64,000 nt of DNA, from the NCBI GenBank assembly GCA_945890865.1, contig CAMDDB010000009.1, forward strand, positions 1 to 64,000, given 5' to 3'. A model generated the notes under the pieces. It saw only the letters and a program-made list of their open reading frames with translations, was not told where the DNA came from and made no database searches. Positions 1 to 8,708 of the stretch are shown here, piece by piece. The translations under genes were made by a program, and so were the position numbers. How positions within the stretch are numbered: the first letter of the stretch is position 1; each line of letters opens with the position of its first letter. Source of the stretch: Flavobacterium psychrophilum (lineage in GTDB: Bacteria > Bacteroidota > Bacteroidia > Flavobacteriales > Flavobacteriaceae).

Positions 1-537
1 TCGAATACTTCTCAACAATACGATAAAGTTATAGCGGTTTGCCGCGAATTATTTAGTAAAAAAATGAAAGATTATGGCAGTGCGTGGCGCATTTTACGCT
101 TGCCTTCATTAACCGATCAAATTTTTATTAAAGCCCAACGTATTAGAAGTCTTCAACAAAATGATGTGCGTAAAGTAGCCGAAGATGAAACATCAGAATT
201 CATTGGGATTATCAATTATTGTATTATGGCATTAATTCAAATTGATAAAGGAATTGTAGAGCATCCCGATTTGGAATTTGAAGGAGCCGTAGCACTTTAC
301 GATCAAAAAATAGCACTTACAAAAGCGTTGATGGAAGACAAAAACCATGATTATGGCGAAGCTTGGCGCGAAATGCGCATAAGTAGTCTCACGGATTTAA
401 TTCTGCAAAAATTATTACGTGTCAAACAAATTGAAGACAATCAAGGCAAAACTCTTGTGTCGGAAGGAATTGATGCTAACTATCAAGACATGATTAATTA
501 TTCCGTTTTTGCACTGATATTAATGGAAAACAAATAA
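1..537 (+). CDS. DUF1599 family protein, 5' end outside the window
   Basis: The reading frame is open from the first base of the window, so this is the C-terminal 178 residues of a gene that starts upstream. An ATG at 64 exists, but the conserved-looking stretch before it shows it is not the start. The protein is an internal duplication: a block with DYGSAWR and SLTDQIFIKAQRIR near the start is echoed by DYGEAWREMR and SLTDLILQKLLRVKQIE about 90 residues later, each followed by a helical segment of the type YxDMINY. This matches the DUF1599 family of Bacteroidota, whose biochemical role is not established; the all-helical paired layout recalls MazG-like nucleotide pyrophosphatases, which is only my inference. 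It lies 60 bp before a redox gene pair and tpiA on the same strand. Confidence 0.8.
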   Translation, partial: SNTSQQYDKVIAVCRELFSKKMKDYGSAWRILRLPSLTDQIFIKAQRIRSLQQNDVRKVAEDETSEFIGIINYCIMALIQIDKGIVEHPDLEFEGAVALYDQKIALTKALMEDKNHDYGEAWREMRISSLTDLILQKLLRVKQIEDNQGKTLVSEGIDANYQDMINYSVFALILMENK

Positions 538-597
538 CAAATCGTTAACAGCAAAAAAATTTTGGAGTGGGTATATTAGACCATTAAAACAAAACGC

Positions 598-1662
598 ATG
601 AAAAAAGAGCATTTAAATTGGATTTTACGCCTCATTATTTCTGCCCTATTTATTGTTTCGGCAGTAGCAAAATTGTATCCATCGCCCTATTTTGCGATCT
701 CTACATTTGAAGTAAAACAACTCTATCCCTTAGGTTTTTCGGAAGGAATTACACCCTACTTTTCTCGCATTTTAATTGGAATCGAATTTGCGCTAGGGAT
801 CGCTATATTAATTCCTCATTACCTTAAAAAAATTACGATTCCTGCTACGCTATTGTTGCTCGCTGTCTTTATAATTCATCTTAGCTACACCACATTTTCA
901 ATTGGAAATGCAGGAAACTGTGGTTGTTTTGGCGAATTAATTCCGATGACACCCGTAGAAGCCATCATCAAAAACTTACTAGCTATCGGATTGCTTGTTT
1001 GGTTATTTAAACGAACCCCTTCCGATAAAAAATCTAACTTCTGGTTGTTGACATCTGTCGCTTTGGGATGCACCCTTGGGGTATTCATGATGGCACCCAT
1101 GAAAGTAAATGCTACTCCTGTACTCTCTTTTCCAAATGAAGTACAAAATATAGGAATAAGCAATGATACAACCTTAAATACTGTTTTAGCTACCGTAGAA
1201 AAAGCGATTGATTCTTCAAATAAAAATAAGGTAACCCTCAAAATTGACGAACCTGTTGCTAAAAAATCAGGTTTTGCAAATTACTTTCCAGGGATCGATC
1301 AAGATAAAAAATTACTTTGCTTTTTTGCGCCAGGATGCGAACATTGTCAAGAAACAGCCAAGCAATTGAATGAAATGAGACGAAAAGATAAAAATTTCCC
1401 AGTCGTTTCAATTGTTTTTATGGATGAAGAAGCCGACAAGATACCTGAATTTTTTAACTTAGCAGGAACAAAATACCCTTACCAAGTAGTAGACATCATG
1501 AGTTTTTGGAATCTTATTGGAAATACGAGAGATACTCCTGGGGTAAAATATCTTTGGAACGGAAATGAAATCCTTTTTTATGACGGTATTAATGCTAATA
1601 AATTCAATGCCACAGAATTAAAGAAAACAATCAATATGAATTATTCAGAACTAAAAAAATAA
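598..1662 (+). CDS. MauE/DoxX-like membrane protein fused to a thioredoxin-like domain
   Basis: Residues 1-170 form a hydrophobic four- or five-helix region of the MauE/DoxX type, with a Cys-Gly-Cys pair at residues 108-110 (GNCGCFGE). Residues 225-350 form a thioredoxin-like domain with the redox motif CEHC at 247-250 and a likely cis-proline at 314. The topology suggests a membrane-embedded cysteine pair exchanging electrons with the soluble CxxC domain, probably on the periplasmic side. MauE proteins are known from methylamine dehydrogenase maturation, where they support disulfide handling; the specific substrate here is unknown. The next gene, 4 bp downstream, is a TlpA-like lipoprotein, which supports a two-component redox relay. 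Confidence 0.75.
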   Translation: MKKEHLNWILRLIISALFIVSAVAKLYPSPYFAISTFEVKQLYPLGFSEGITPYFSRILIGIEFALGIAILIPHYLKKITIPATLLLLAVFIIHLSYTTFSIGNAGNCGCFGELIPMTPVEAIIKNLLAIGLLVWLFKRTPSDKKSNFWLLTSVALGCTLGVFMMAPMKVNATPVLSFPNEVQNIGISNDTTLNTVLATVEKAIDSSNKNKVTLKIDEPVAKKSGFANYFPGIDQDKKLLCFFAPGCEHCQETAKQLNEMRRKDKNFPVVSIVFMDEEADKIPEFFNLAGTKYPYQVVDIMSFWNLIGNTRDTPGVKYLWNGNEILFYDGINANKFNATELKKTINMNYSELKK

Positions 1663-1666
1663 GTAT

Positions 1667-2167
1667 ATGATAAAGAAATTATTTATAGCGACAACCTGCC
1701 TTATTAGCTTATTAGGTTGTGCCCAAAAGGAAGAAAACACATTTAAAAAGGAAGGATTAGATGATGTAATGGTAACCACTGCTAACCAACCCCTTGCTTT
1801 TTCAGAAATAGTAAAAAAATACCAAGGAAAAATAATCGTGATTGACGTTTGGGCTTCATGGTGTCCCGATTGCATCAAAGGAATGGCAAAGGTTAAAGCC
1901 CTTCAAGAGAAATATCCAGATGCAGTTTACCTATTCATATCGATGGATAAAACCTACGACGCTTGGTTAAAAGGTATAGAAAAATATGACGTCAAAGGGG
2001 AGCATTATTTAACCGCAGATGGCATGAAAGGCGTATTTGGAAAATCAATCAATTTGGACTGGATTCCTAGATATATAGTAGTAGATAGAAAAGGTAAAAT
2101 AGCGTTATATAAAGTTATTGAAGCCGATGATGAAAAATTAATTAAAACTATAGAATCTTTAAAATAA
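1667..2167 (+). CDS. TlpA-like thioredoxin-fold lipoprotein
   Basis: A 166-residue protein with a lipoprotein signal peptide: a hydrophobic stretch ends in the lipobox LLGC, with Cys18 as the lipidated residue. The mature part is a thioredoxin-like fold with WASWCPDC (Cys66 and Cys69) and a WIPRYIVVD cis-proline strand, typical of TlpA/ResA-type periplasmic thiol-disulfide oxidoreductases. Its start lies 4 bp after the MauE-thioredoxin gene and its stop overlaps the tpiA start by one base, so the three are almost certainly cotranscribed. It is probably anchored in the periplasm and redox-coupled to the preceding membrane protein; partner proteins are not shown by the sequence. Confidence 0.85.
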   Translation: MIKKLFIATTCLISLLGCAQKEENTFKKEGLDDVMVTTANQPLAFSEIVKKYQGKIIVIDVWASWCPDCIKGMAKVKALQEKYPDAVYLFISMDKTYDAWLKGIEKYDVKGEHYLTADGMKGVFGKSINLDWIPRYIVVDRKGKIALYKVIEADDEKLIKTIESLK

Positions 2168-2916
2168 TGAGAAAAAATATTGTAGCCGGAAACTGGAAAA
2201 TGCATAAAACCCAGAAAGAAACTGTAGCCTTATTAGAAGAAATTAGTGCCAAAAAAACCAATATAAATGCGGAGTTAATAGTTGCGCCAACCTTTGTCAA
2301 TTTAGCAAAAGCAGTAGAAATTACTCAAGGTAAGGGTATAACAGTTGCTGCTCAAAACATGCACCAAGCTGAAGGTGGTGCGTTCACAGGCGAAATTGCT
2401 GCGGGGATGTTAACTGATATTGGAGTAAAAACCGTTATTTTAGGCCACAGCGAAAGACGTGCCTATTTTCATGAAACAGATGCTTTATTAGCAAACAAAG
2501 TTGACACCGCACTTAAGCATGACATGCGTGTAATTTTTTGCTTTGGTGAAGAATTAAAAGACCGTCAAAACAACAACCACTTTAATGTAGTGGAATACCA
2601 ATTACGCGATGGTTTGTTCCATATAGAAAAGAAAGATTGGGCTAATATTGTATTAGCTTACGAACCCGTTTGGGCCATTGGAACAGGTGAAACCGCTTCT
2701 CCAGAACAAGCACAAGAAATGCATAAATTCATCAGAACTTTAGTAGATAAAGCGTATGGATTTGATATTGCTGACGACCTAACTATTTTATATGGCGGCA
2801 GTGTAAAACCCGAAAACGCAAAAGAAATCTTTTCAAAACCCGATGTAGACGGTGGATTGATTGGTGGCGCAGCCTTAAAAGCAGATGACTTTTTAGCTAT
2901 TGTAAATGGCTTTTAA
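2167..2916 (+). CDS. tpiA: triosephosphate isomerase
   Basis: TpiA interconverts dihydroxyacetone phosphate and glyceraldehyde 3-phosphate in glycolysis and gluconeogenesis. The 249-residue length is normal for the family. The active site is complete: Asn9 and Lys11 in GNWKMH, His94 in ILGHSERR, Glu166 in AYEPVWAIGTG, the flexible loop that follows, and the phosphate-binding YGGSVKPEN and GGAALK near the C-terminus. The ATG overlaps the stop of the TlpA-like gene by one base, so it is translated from the same transcript. A strong bidirectional terminator follows immediately. Confidence 0.98.
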   Translation: MRKNIVAGNWKMHKTQKETVALLEEISAKKTNINAELIVAPTFVNLAKAVEITQGKGITVAAQNMHQAEGGAFTGEIAAGMLTDIGVKTVILGHSERRAYFHETDALLANKVDTALKHDMRVIFCFGEELKDRQNNNHFNVVEYQLRDGLFHIEKKDWANIVLAYEPVWAIGTGETASPEQAQEMHKFIRTLVDKAYGFDIADDLTILYGGSVKPENAKEIFSKPDVDGGLIGGAALKADDFLAIVNGF

Positions 2917-2935
2917 TACACAAAACTAGTACTAA

Positions 2936-2970
2936 AAAAAAAGCTCCGATATGATATCGGAGCTTTTTTT
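2936..2970. terminator. bidirectional intrinsic terminator between tpiA and rho
   Basis: A near-perfect palindrome centred on AGCTCCGATA / TATCGGAGCT with a three-base loop is flanked by seven or more A residues on the left and seven T residues on the right, so it can stop transcription from both strands. It sits between the convergent genes tpiA and rho. Confidence 0.9.
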
Positions 2971-2971
2971 A

Positions 2972-4714
2972 TTATTGATTCATCGAAATCAAAAATTCTT
3001 CGTTGTTTCGGGTTTTCTTAAATCGGTCGTGAATAAAATCCATGGCTTCAATCGGATTCATATCGGCAAGATATTTACGCATGATCCACATTCTGTGAAT
3101 GGTATTTTCGTCTAACAATAAGTCATCTCGACGCGTACTAGAAGAAACCAAGTCGATCGCTGGGAAAATACGTTTGTTTGCAATTCTTCTGTCCAATTGC
3201 AATTCCATATTACCCGTTCCTTTGAACTCTTCAAAGATTACTTCGTCCATTTTTGAACCCGTTTCAGTTAATGCTGTGGCAATGATACTTAATGAACCAC
3301 CGTTTTCTACATTACGAGCCGCTCCAAAGAAACGTTTTGGTTTTTGCAACGCATTCGCATCAACTCCACCACTCAATACTTTTCCTGAAGCCGGTTGCAC
3401 TGTATTATAAGCTCTTGCCAAACGAGTGATTGAGTCTAATAAAATTACTACATCGTGCCCGCACTCTACCAAACGTTTTGCTTTTTCTAAAACAATATTT
3501 GCAATCTTAACGTGCTCTTGTGGTTCTCTGTCAAAAGTAGAAGCAATCACTTCTCCTCTTACACTACGCTGCATGTCGGTAACCTCTTCTGGGCGTTCAT
3601 CAATAAGCAATACAATTAAATATACTTCTGGATGGTTGGCCGCAATAGCATTGGCTACATCTTTTAACAACATGGTTTTACCCGTTTTTGGTTGGGCCAC
3701 GATCATTCCACGCTGTCCTTTCCCAATAGGTGAAAATAAATCGATAATACGAGTGGATACTGTACTATCTCTGTCGGCTAAATTAAATTTTTCTGTAGGA
3801 AAAACAGGCGTCAAATGCTCAAATGAAATACGATCTCTAACCTCTTGAGGGTCGTGACCATTAATTTTTAATACCTTCACCAAAGGAAAATATTTTTCTC
3901 CTTCTTTAGGTGGACGCACAACTCCTTTAACGGTATCTCCTGTTTTCAATCCAAACAATCGAATTTGTGAGGTAGACAAATAAATATCATCAGGCGAAGC
4001 CAAATAATTATAATCAGACGAACGTAAAAATCCATAACCGTCTGGCATCATTTCTAAAACCCCTTCACTTTCGATGATACCATCAAATTCATAATCGGGT
4101 TCTCTGAAATTTTGTTTTTTATTTTGATGTGGATTTTTATTGCCGTTTACATTATTTCCAACTTCTACCACATTGGTTTTTTTATAATCTGGGTGATTTG
4201 GATTATTTTGATTGGCCTTATAATTTGGATTTTTAGGCGTATTATTATCGTTTTGAACTGCTTCAACAAGTTGTTCTTTTACAACAGGTAGTTCTGTTGC
4301 TTCGGAGGTTGCTTGAGATGTCGTTTTTTTATTTATGTATTCTTTACGAGGTAACCTATTGTTAGGCTTACTCGGCACATCGTTGGACTCAACCTTTGGT
4401 GCAACAATACCATCACTTTCATCTTTCAATGATGGGGTATCGAAATCTAACAATGGCTTTAAAAATTGATCTTTCGTAATTTGAGGTGCTTGAATTATCT
4501 GTTTTTTTGGGGTAATTCTAGCTCTTCGTTCTTTAGATTGTTCCGGATCTGGAACTTCAGATTTAATAATTTCGGGTTTTGCAGCTTGCAAATCTAAAAT
4601 TTGATAGACCAAATCGTCTTTTTTTAAAGAACGGTATTTATTGATCTTTGCTACTTTTGCAATTTCTTGCAAATCAGAGAGTTTCATCTCTTTTAATACT
4701 TCAATATCGAACAT
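2972..4714 (-). CDS. rho: transcription termination factor Rho with a long N-terminal insert
   Basis: Rho is the hexameric RNA-dependent ATPase that terminates untranslated transcripts. I place the start at 4714 ([15 protein letters not shown]) because this begins the Rho-N helical domain; the frame stays open 135 bp further upstream but that extension looks non-coding. Order in the 580-residue product: Rho-N domain 1-45; a low-complexity Lys/Asn/Glu-rich segment about 48-210; a cold-shock RNA-binding domain about 215-280 with GYGFLR; then the RecA-like ATPase with Walker A AQPKTGKT near 340-347 and Walker [17 protein letters not shown]. The insert, rich in N, P and K, is typical of Bacteroidota Rho and probably disordered. 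Confidence 0.97.
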   Translation of the reverse strand: MFDIEVLKEMKLSDLQEIAKVAKINKYRSLKKDDLVYQILDLQAAKPEIIKSEVPDPEQSKERRARITPKKQIIQAPQITKDQFLKPLLDFDTPSLKDESDGIVAPKVESNDVPSKPNNRLPRKEYINKKTTSQATSEATELPVVKEQLVEAVQNDNNTPKNPNYKANQNNPNHPDYKKTNVVEVGNNVNGNKNPHQNKKQNFREPDYEFDGIIESEGVLEMMPDGYGFLRSSDYNYLASPDDIYLSTSQIRLFGLKTGDTVKGVVRPPKEGEKYFPLVKVLKINGHDPQEVRDRISFEHLTPVFPTEKFNLADRDSTVSTRIIDLFSPIGKGQRGMIVAQPKTGKTMLLKDVANAIAANHPEVYLIVLLIDERPEEVTDMQRSVRGEVIASTFDREPQEHVKIANIVLEKAKRLVECGHDVVILLDSITRLARAYNTVQPASGKVLSGGVDANALQKPKRFFGAARNVENGGSLSIIATALTETGSKMDEVIFEEFKGTGNMELQLDRRIANKRIFPAIDLVSSSTRRDDLLLDENTIHRMWIMRKYLADMNPIEAMDFIHDRFKKTRNNEEFLISMNQ

Positions 4715-4872
4715 GGATATATTATGAATAAAATGGTTGGTTGATAATAAACAAAAAATGAAAAGATTTTTTTGTTGTGTAAGATGTCGTAGAATGAAGT
4801 ACTTACGAATAACACGCTGCAATACTACGAATAAAATTGGAAATAACAATAGTTTAAATAAAAAAGAAATAC

Positions 4873-4880
4873 TATTTTTG
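4873..4880 (+). promoter_or_regulatory. candidate -7 element for the DUF4293 gene
   Basis: TATTTTTG matches the Bacteroidota -7 consensus TAnnTTTG and ends 24 nt before the ATG at 4905. No TTG lies at the usual 17-23 nt upstream, so the -33 part is not supported. Confidence 0.5.
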
Positions 4881-4904
4881 CTTTACTAAAAAAGAATATT
4901 TTCA

Positions 4905-5324
4905 ATGATACAACGAATTCAAACACTTTATTTGGTACTTAGTGCAATTGTCACTGGAGCCTTACCATTCGTTTTTGAATTATGGACATTAAAAAGCGAA
5001 GCACAAACTACATTTTTTTTTGCTAGCTCATCGCCTCTTTTTTTGGCATTATTTGGTTGTTGTACACTTTTGGGCGTATTGAGTATTTTTAGTTTTAAAA
5101 AGAGACAAAATCAATTTGTTTTGAACAGATTGAACATGATATTTAACTTTATTTTACTAGGATTTTTTGTGTATCGCTCGCTAAACTTATCCGGAGAAAC
5201 CTTGGTTTCAGAGAAGGGTATTGGGATGTTTCTTCCTGCAATTTCTATCGTTTTATTAGTCTTGGCCAACAAGGCAATAAAAAAGGACGAAGATCTCGTA
5301 AAATCTGTGGATCGATTACGTTAA
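4905..5324 (+). CDS. DUF4293 family membrane protein
   Basis: A 139-residue protein with four predicted hydrophobic segments (roughly residues 7-25, 42-62, 75-93 and 103-122) and the N-terminal MIQRIQTLYLVLSAI signature that I recognise from DUF4293, a Bacteroidota-specific family. The C-terminus is charged and probably cytoplasmic. It is transcribed divergently from rho, with 190 bp between the two starts, and is followed by its own terminator. No function is established for the family, and nothing in the neighbourhood indicates one. Confidence 0.8.
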   Translation: MIQRIQTLYLVLSAIVTGALPFVFELWTLKSEAQTTFFFASSSPLFLALFGCCTLLGVLSIFSFKKRQNQFVLNRLNMIFNFILLGFFVYRSLNLSGETLVSEKGIGMFLPAISIVLLVLANKAIKKDEDLVKSVDRLR

Positions 5325-5353
5325 ACCTATCATCTTAGTTTATTAGTGCGAAG

Positions 5354-5386
5354 AAAAAATCCGAAGCGAAAGTTTCGGATTTTTTT
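5354..5386. terminator. intrinsic terminator after the DUF4293 gene, GAAA-capped
   Basis: The arms AAAAAATCCGAA and TTCGGATTTTTT pair perfectly, and the loop GCGAAAGT can close further with a G-U and a C-G pair to leave a GAAA tetraloop. A-rich and T-rich flanks make it usable from both sides; the opposite gene ends at 5424. Confidence 0.88.
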
Positions 5387-5423
5387 GTTATTATAATTGA
5401 ATAACGAATTTGCAAATGAAGCA

Positions 5424-5918
5424 CTACTTTTTGCCAAGCTCAATCACCTCTAAATTCTGAATTTTATCCCCATCAATTTCAAAACGCAACATGGTTCTTA
5501 CTTGATGAAAACCATATTTGCCGCAGGCACCCGGATTCATATTAAGCAAATTCAATTGTTTATCAAATTGCACTTTTAAAATATGTGAATGACCACAAAT
5601 GAACAATTTAGGCGGATTTTGTTGAATTTCGGCACGAATTGCGGGACTATATTTTGTAGGATACCCACCAATATGTGTAATCCAGACCTCAACGTCTTCA
5701 CAAAAAAAACGATTGTGTAATGGAAACTCCATTCGGGCTTTATCACCGTCTATATTTCCGTACACCCCACGAAGCGTTTTTACTTTTTTTAAAGCATCAG
5801 TTACTGATAAATCGCCAATATCGCCTGCATGCCAAACTTCATCAGCTTGATTAACATATTTCAATATGACATCATCGATGTGGCTATGGGTATCCGATAA
5901 AAGCAAAATTTTCTTCAT
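5424..5918 (-). CDS. YfcE/MJ0936-type metallophosphoesterase
   Basis: A 164-residue member of the calcineurin-like phosphoesterases. The metal-binding motifs appear in order: Asp9 and His11 in SDTHSH, Asp33 in AGDIGD, Asn55 in GNID (the usual GNHD with isoleucine in place of histidine), His82 in THIGG, and His110 and His112 in CGHSH. Small family members of this length are usually cytoplasmic phosphodiesterases with broad activity on model substrates; the natural substrate cannot be read from sequence. It is transcribed divergently from truA, the two starts being 88 bp apart. Confidence 0.9.
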   Translation of the reverse strand: MKKILLLSDTHSHIDDVILKYVNQADEVWHAGDIGDLSVTDALKKVKTLRGVYGNIDGDKARMEFPLHNRFFCEDVEVWITHIGGYPTKYSPAIRAEIQQNPPKLFICGHSHILKVQFDKQLNLLNMNPGACGKYGFHQVRTMLRFEIDGDKIQNLEVIELGKK

Positions 5919-5975
5919 TAAGCAAAAATATGTTTTTATTATCAGAAATTGGGAGGATCTTTACTTTTGATTTTT

Positions 5976-5983
5976 TAAATTTG
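5976..5983 (+). promoter_or_regulatory. candidate -7 element for truA
   Basis: TAAATTTG is an exact match to TAnnTTTG and ends 23 nt before the truA start. A TTG at 5949-5951 is 24 nt upstream, slightly beyond the usual spacing. Confidence 0.55.
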
Positions 5984-6006
5984 CAGACACAATATACCGT
6001 TTCAAT

Positions 6007-6753
6007 TTGAGATATTTTATAGAATTTGCTTACAACGGAAAAAACTATCACGGATTTCAGAGTCAGCCTGAAGCATCGTCGGTACAAGAAACTTTAGAAA
6101 AAGCACTTTCTACCTTGTTTCGAGAATCCATAACCATTGTTGGCGCCGGAAGAACCGATACAGGTGTACACGCCAAACAAATGTTTGCACATTTTGATTC
6201 CGAATTAGAATTAGATTCAGACTATTGGTCGCACAAATTGAATTCATTTTTACCCCCGTCCATCGTAATTTTAAAAATTTTTCAAGTTTCTGATGAGGCT
6301 CATGCCCGTTTTGACGCTACATCTCGCACCTACGAATATTACCTACACACTTTTAAAGATGCGTTTATTTCTGAGGGCAGTTGGTATCATTCAAATCCCT
6401 TAGATATAGACAAAATGAATGAAGCTTGTAGCATTTTGATGAAATACCTCGATTTTGAATGTTTTTCAAAAGTACACACCGATGTTTCTACTTTCAATTG
6501 TAAAATAACTGTCGCACATTGGCAACAAAAAGGAAATCAACTTATCTTTACCATCACAGCCGATCGTTTTTTGCGAAATATGGTAAGGGCTATTGTAGGA
6601 ACGATGGTCAACATTGGTGTAGGAAAAATAGAAGTGGCCGATTTACACCACATTATTTCGAGCAAAGATCGTGGAAAGGCAGGATTTTCAGTTCCGGCTC
6701 ATGGTTTGTATTTAGAAAATGTATCGTATCCTTATATTGAGCAACATAATTAG
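6007..6753 (+). CDS. truA: tRNA pseudouridine(38-40) synthase TruA, TTG start
   Basis: TruA converts uridines 38-40 of the tRNA anticodon arm to pseudouridine. The 248-residue product begins with RYFIEFAYNGKNYHGFQ, the conserved TruA N-terminus, and has the catalytic aspartate Asp51 in GAGRTDTGVHA. The start must be TTG at 6007: the frame upstream reaches a stop (TGA at 5968) without any ATG, and starting later would lose the conserved first strand. RFLRNMVR and GVG motifs of the C-terminal half are present. The ABC exporter gene begins 23 bp downstream on the same strand and is probably cotranscribed. Confidence 0.96.
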   Translation: MRYFIEFAYNGKNYHGFQSQPEASSVQETLEKALSTLFRESITIVGAGRTDTGVHAKQMFAHFDSELELDSDYWSHKLNSFLPPSIVILKIFQVSDEAHARFDATSRTYEYYLHTFKDAFISEGSWYHSNPLDIDKMNEACSILMKYLDFECFSKVHTDVSTFNCKITVAHWQQKGNQLIFTITADRFLRNMVRAIVGTMVNIGVGKIEVADLHHIISSKDRGKAGFSVPAHGLYLENVSYPYIEQHN

Positions 6754-6776
6754 ATCAATTTAAATAGTAAAGAAAA

Positions 6777-8528
6777 ATGAAGCTCATAAAATCCAATTCA
6801 CTTAAAAAAGTATTACAATATGCCAAGCCTTATCAAAAAAGGTTTAATTGGGTGATAATATGGGCTATATTTCTATCACTATTTGCTGCAGCACGTCCTT
6901 ATTTATTAAAACAAACCGTTGATCAATACATCAAACCCGAAGACAAACACGGCTTATTAGTTTATATCGTTATTATGGCGGTCGTTTTATTATTAGAAGT
7001 GCTTGCCCAATTTTATTTCACCTATTGGGCCAATTGGCTCGGACAAGATATTATTCGCGATATACGAATCAAGTTATTTGACCACATTACGTCGTTTAAA
7101 ATGAAATATTTTGATACCGAACCCGTGGGTAAATTAGTTACACGATCGGTTTCCGATATTGAATCCATAGCTAGTATTTTTAGTCAAGGTTTATTCATGA
7201 TTGTAAGTGATGTTTTAAAAATGATTGTCATTTTAGCCATCATGTTTTTTATGAATTGGAAATTATCACTCATTGTACTTTTAGCGATGCCGGTTTTAAT
7301 TTTTGCTACAGATATTTTTCAAAAGAAAATGAAAGTTGCATTCAATGAGGTGCGAAATGAAGTAGCTAATCTCAATACCTTTGTGCAAGAACGATTAACC
7401 GGAATGAAGATTGTGCAATTGTTCAATCGGGAAAAAATCGAATTGGAAAAGTTTAAACTTATCAATCAAAAACACAATGTGGCTTGGTTAAAAAATATCC
7501 TCTATAACTCTATTTTCTTCCCAATTGCTGATATTGTTTCTTCATTAACCCTAGGGGCAATAGTATATTATGCAGGAATTTCAATAATAAGTGGCTCTAA
7601 TGATAGCACTATTGGAGATTTGTTTGCCTATACAATGTTAATTAATATGCTCTTCAACCCTTTGCGTCAAATTGCTGATAAATTTAATGTCATGCAAATG
7701 GGAATTGTAGCGGCTGATAGGGTATTTGAAATATTGGAATTCCAAGAACAAGTTCAAGATGATGGAACTATTGTGGCGTCTCACTTTAAAGGAAACATTC
7801 AATTGAATGACGTTCGTTTTAGTTATATAAAAGGTGAAGAAGTTTTAAAAGGAATTACTTTAGAAGTACATCCGGGCGAAACCATTGCTATTGTAGGAAG
7901 CACCGGTGCTGGAAAATCAACCATTATCAATTTATTGAATCGATTTTACGAAATTGATTCCGGCAAAATTACTATCGACCATCAAAACATTAACGAGTAT
8001 ACCCTAGATAGTCTTCGAAACCAAATTGCGATTGTATTGCAAGACGTTTTCTTGTTTTCTGATAGTATTTTTAATAATATTACACTTCACAACGAATCCA
8101 TTTCGCGAGAAGAGGTTATAACGGCAGCGAAGAAAATTGGTGTACACGATTTCATCCTTTCTTTACCCGACGGATACGATTACAATGTAAAAGAACGTGG
8201 CGTAATGCTATCTTCTGGACAGCGCCAATTGATTGCCTTTTTAAGAGCTTATGTGAGTAATCCTAGCATTTTGATTTTAGATGAAGCGACTTCATCAATT
8301 GATACCCATTCTGAAGAATTGATTCAAAAAGCGACCGAAACCATCACCAAAAACAGAACGTCTATTGTGATTGCCCACCGTTTAGCCACCATTGTAAACG
8401 CTAGTAAAATTATTGTAATGGATAAAGGACAAATTATTGAAACAGGCACCCACCACGAATTACTAGAACAACCTGAGGGTTACTATCGAAAATTATACGA
8501 GTCGCAATTTGCAACTGAAGTGGAGTAA
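6777..8528 (+). CDS. MsbA-like ABC exporter, fused permease and ATPase
   Basis: A 583-residue half-transporter of the type I ABC exporter class. Residues 20-310 hold six membrane helices (ABC_membrane domain). The ATPase domain follows: Walker A GSTGAGKS at 374-381, Q-loop near 424 (VLQDVFLFSD), the signature as LSSGQ instead of the usual LSGGQ, Walker B SILILDEATSSID, and the H-loop IVIAHRLAT. It should act as a homodimer or heterodimer in the inner membrane. Lipid A flipping (MsbA) is one possibility, but Bacteroidota carry several such paralogues and the substrate is not decided by the sequence. Confidence 0.9.
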   Translation: MKLIKSNSLKKVLQYAKPYQKRFNWVIIWAIFLSLFAAARPYLLKQTVDQYIKPEDKHGLLVYIVIMAVVLLLEVLAQFYFTYWANWLGQDIIRDIRIKLFDHITSFKMKYFDTEPVGKLVTRSVSDIESIASIFSQGLFMIVSDVLKMIVILAIMFFMNWKLSLIVLLAMPVLIFATDIFQKKMKVAFNEVRNEVANLNTFVQERLTGMKIVQLFNREKIELEKFKLINQKHNVAWLKNILYNSIFFPIADIVSSLTLGAIVYYAGISIISGSNDSTIGDLFAYTMLINMLFNPLRQIADKFNVMQMGIVAADRVFEILEFQEQVQDDGTIVASHFKGNIQLNDVRFSYIKGEEVLKGITLEVHPGETIAIVGSTGAGKSTIINLLNRFYEIDSGKITIDHQNINEYTLDSLRNQIAIVLQDVFLFSDSIFNNITLHNESISREEVITAAKKIGVHDFILSLPDGYDYNVKERGVMLSSGQRQLIAFLRAYVSNPSILILDEATSSIDTHSEELIQKATETITKNRTSIVIAHRLATIVNASKIIVMDKGQIIETGTHHELLEQPEGYYRKLYESQFATEVE

Positions 8529-8641
8529 TTGTAATTAAGAAGAGAAGGTAAATACTATTTGAAAGAAAATTTCAATGAATTATTAAATATTTCTTTAGTT
8601 GCTATACCTGATGTTTTTTGCTCTTGAAATTGTTCTTATCC

Positions 8642-8674
8642 TTGCTATTGATTTAAAATAATTCATTAAATTCG
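8642..8674 (+). promoter_or_regulatory. candidate lpdA promoter
   Basis: TTG (8642-8644), 22 nt, then TAAATTCG (8667-8674), one base off TAnnTTTG, placed 34 nt before the lpdA ATG. The 180-bp spacer after the ABC exporter gene otherwise shows no clear terminator. Confidence 0.45.
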
Positions 8675-8708
8675 CAACTGAAATAAAACTGAAAAAATCT
8701 TTATACTA

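Noticed and set aside
885..1241. Open frame of 118 codons on the minus strand inside the MauE-thioredoxin gene
   Set aside because: It lies wholly within a gene with clear domains and has no recognisable protein features; it is an antisense by-product of codon usage.
3099..3848. Two plus-strand open frames inside rho
   Set aside because: They mirror the well-conserved Rho ATPase region and have Ser/Thr-rich compositions typical of antisense reading.
4715..4849. In-frame N-terminal extension of rho
   Set aside because: The added residues are unlike the Rho-N domain and overlap the divergent promoter region; the conserved start is at 4714.
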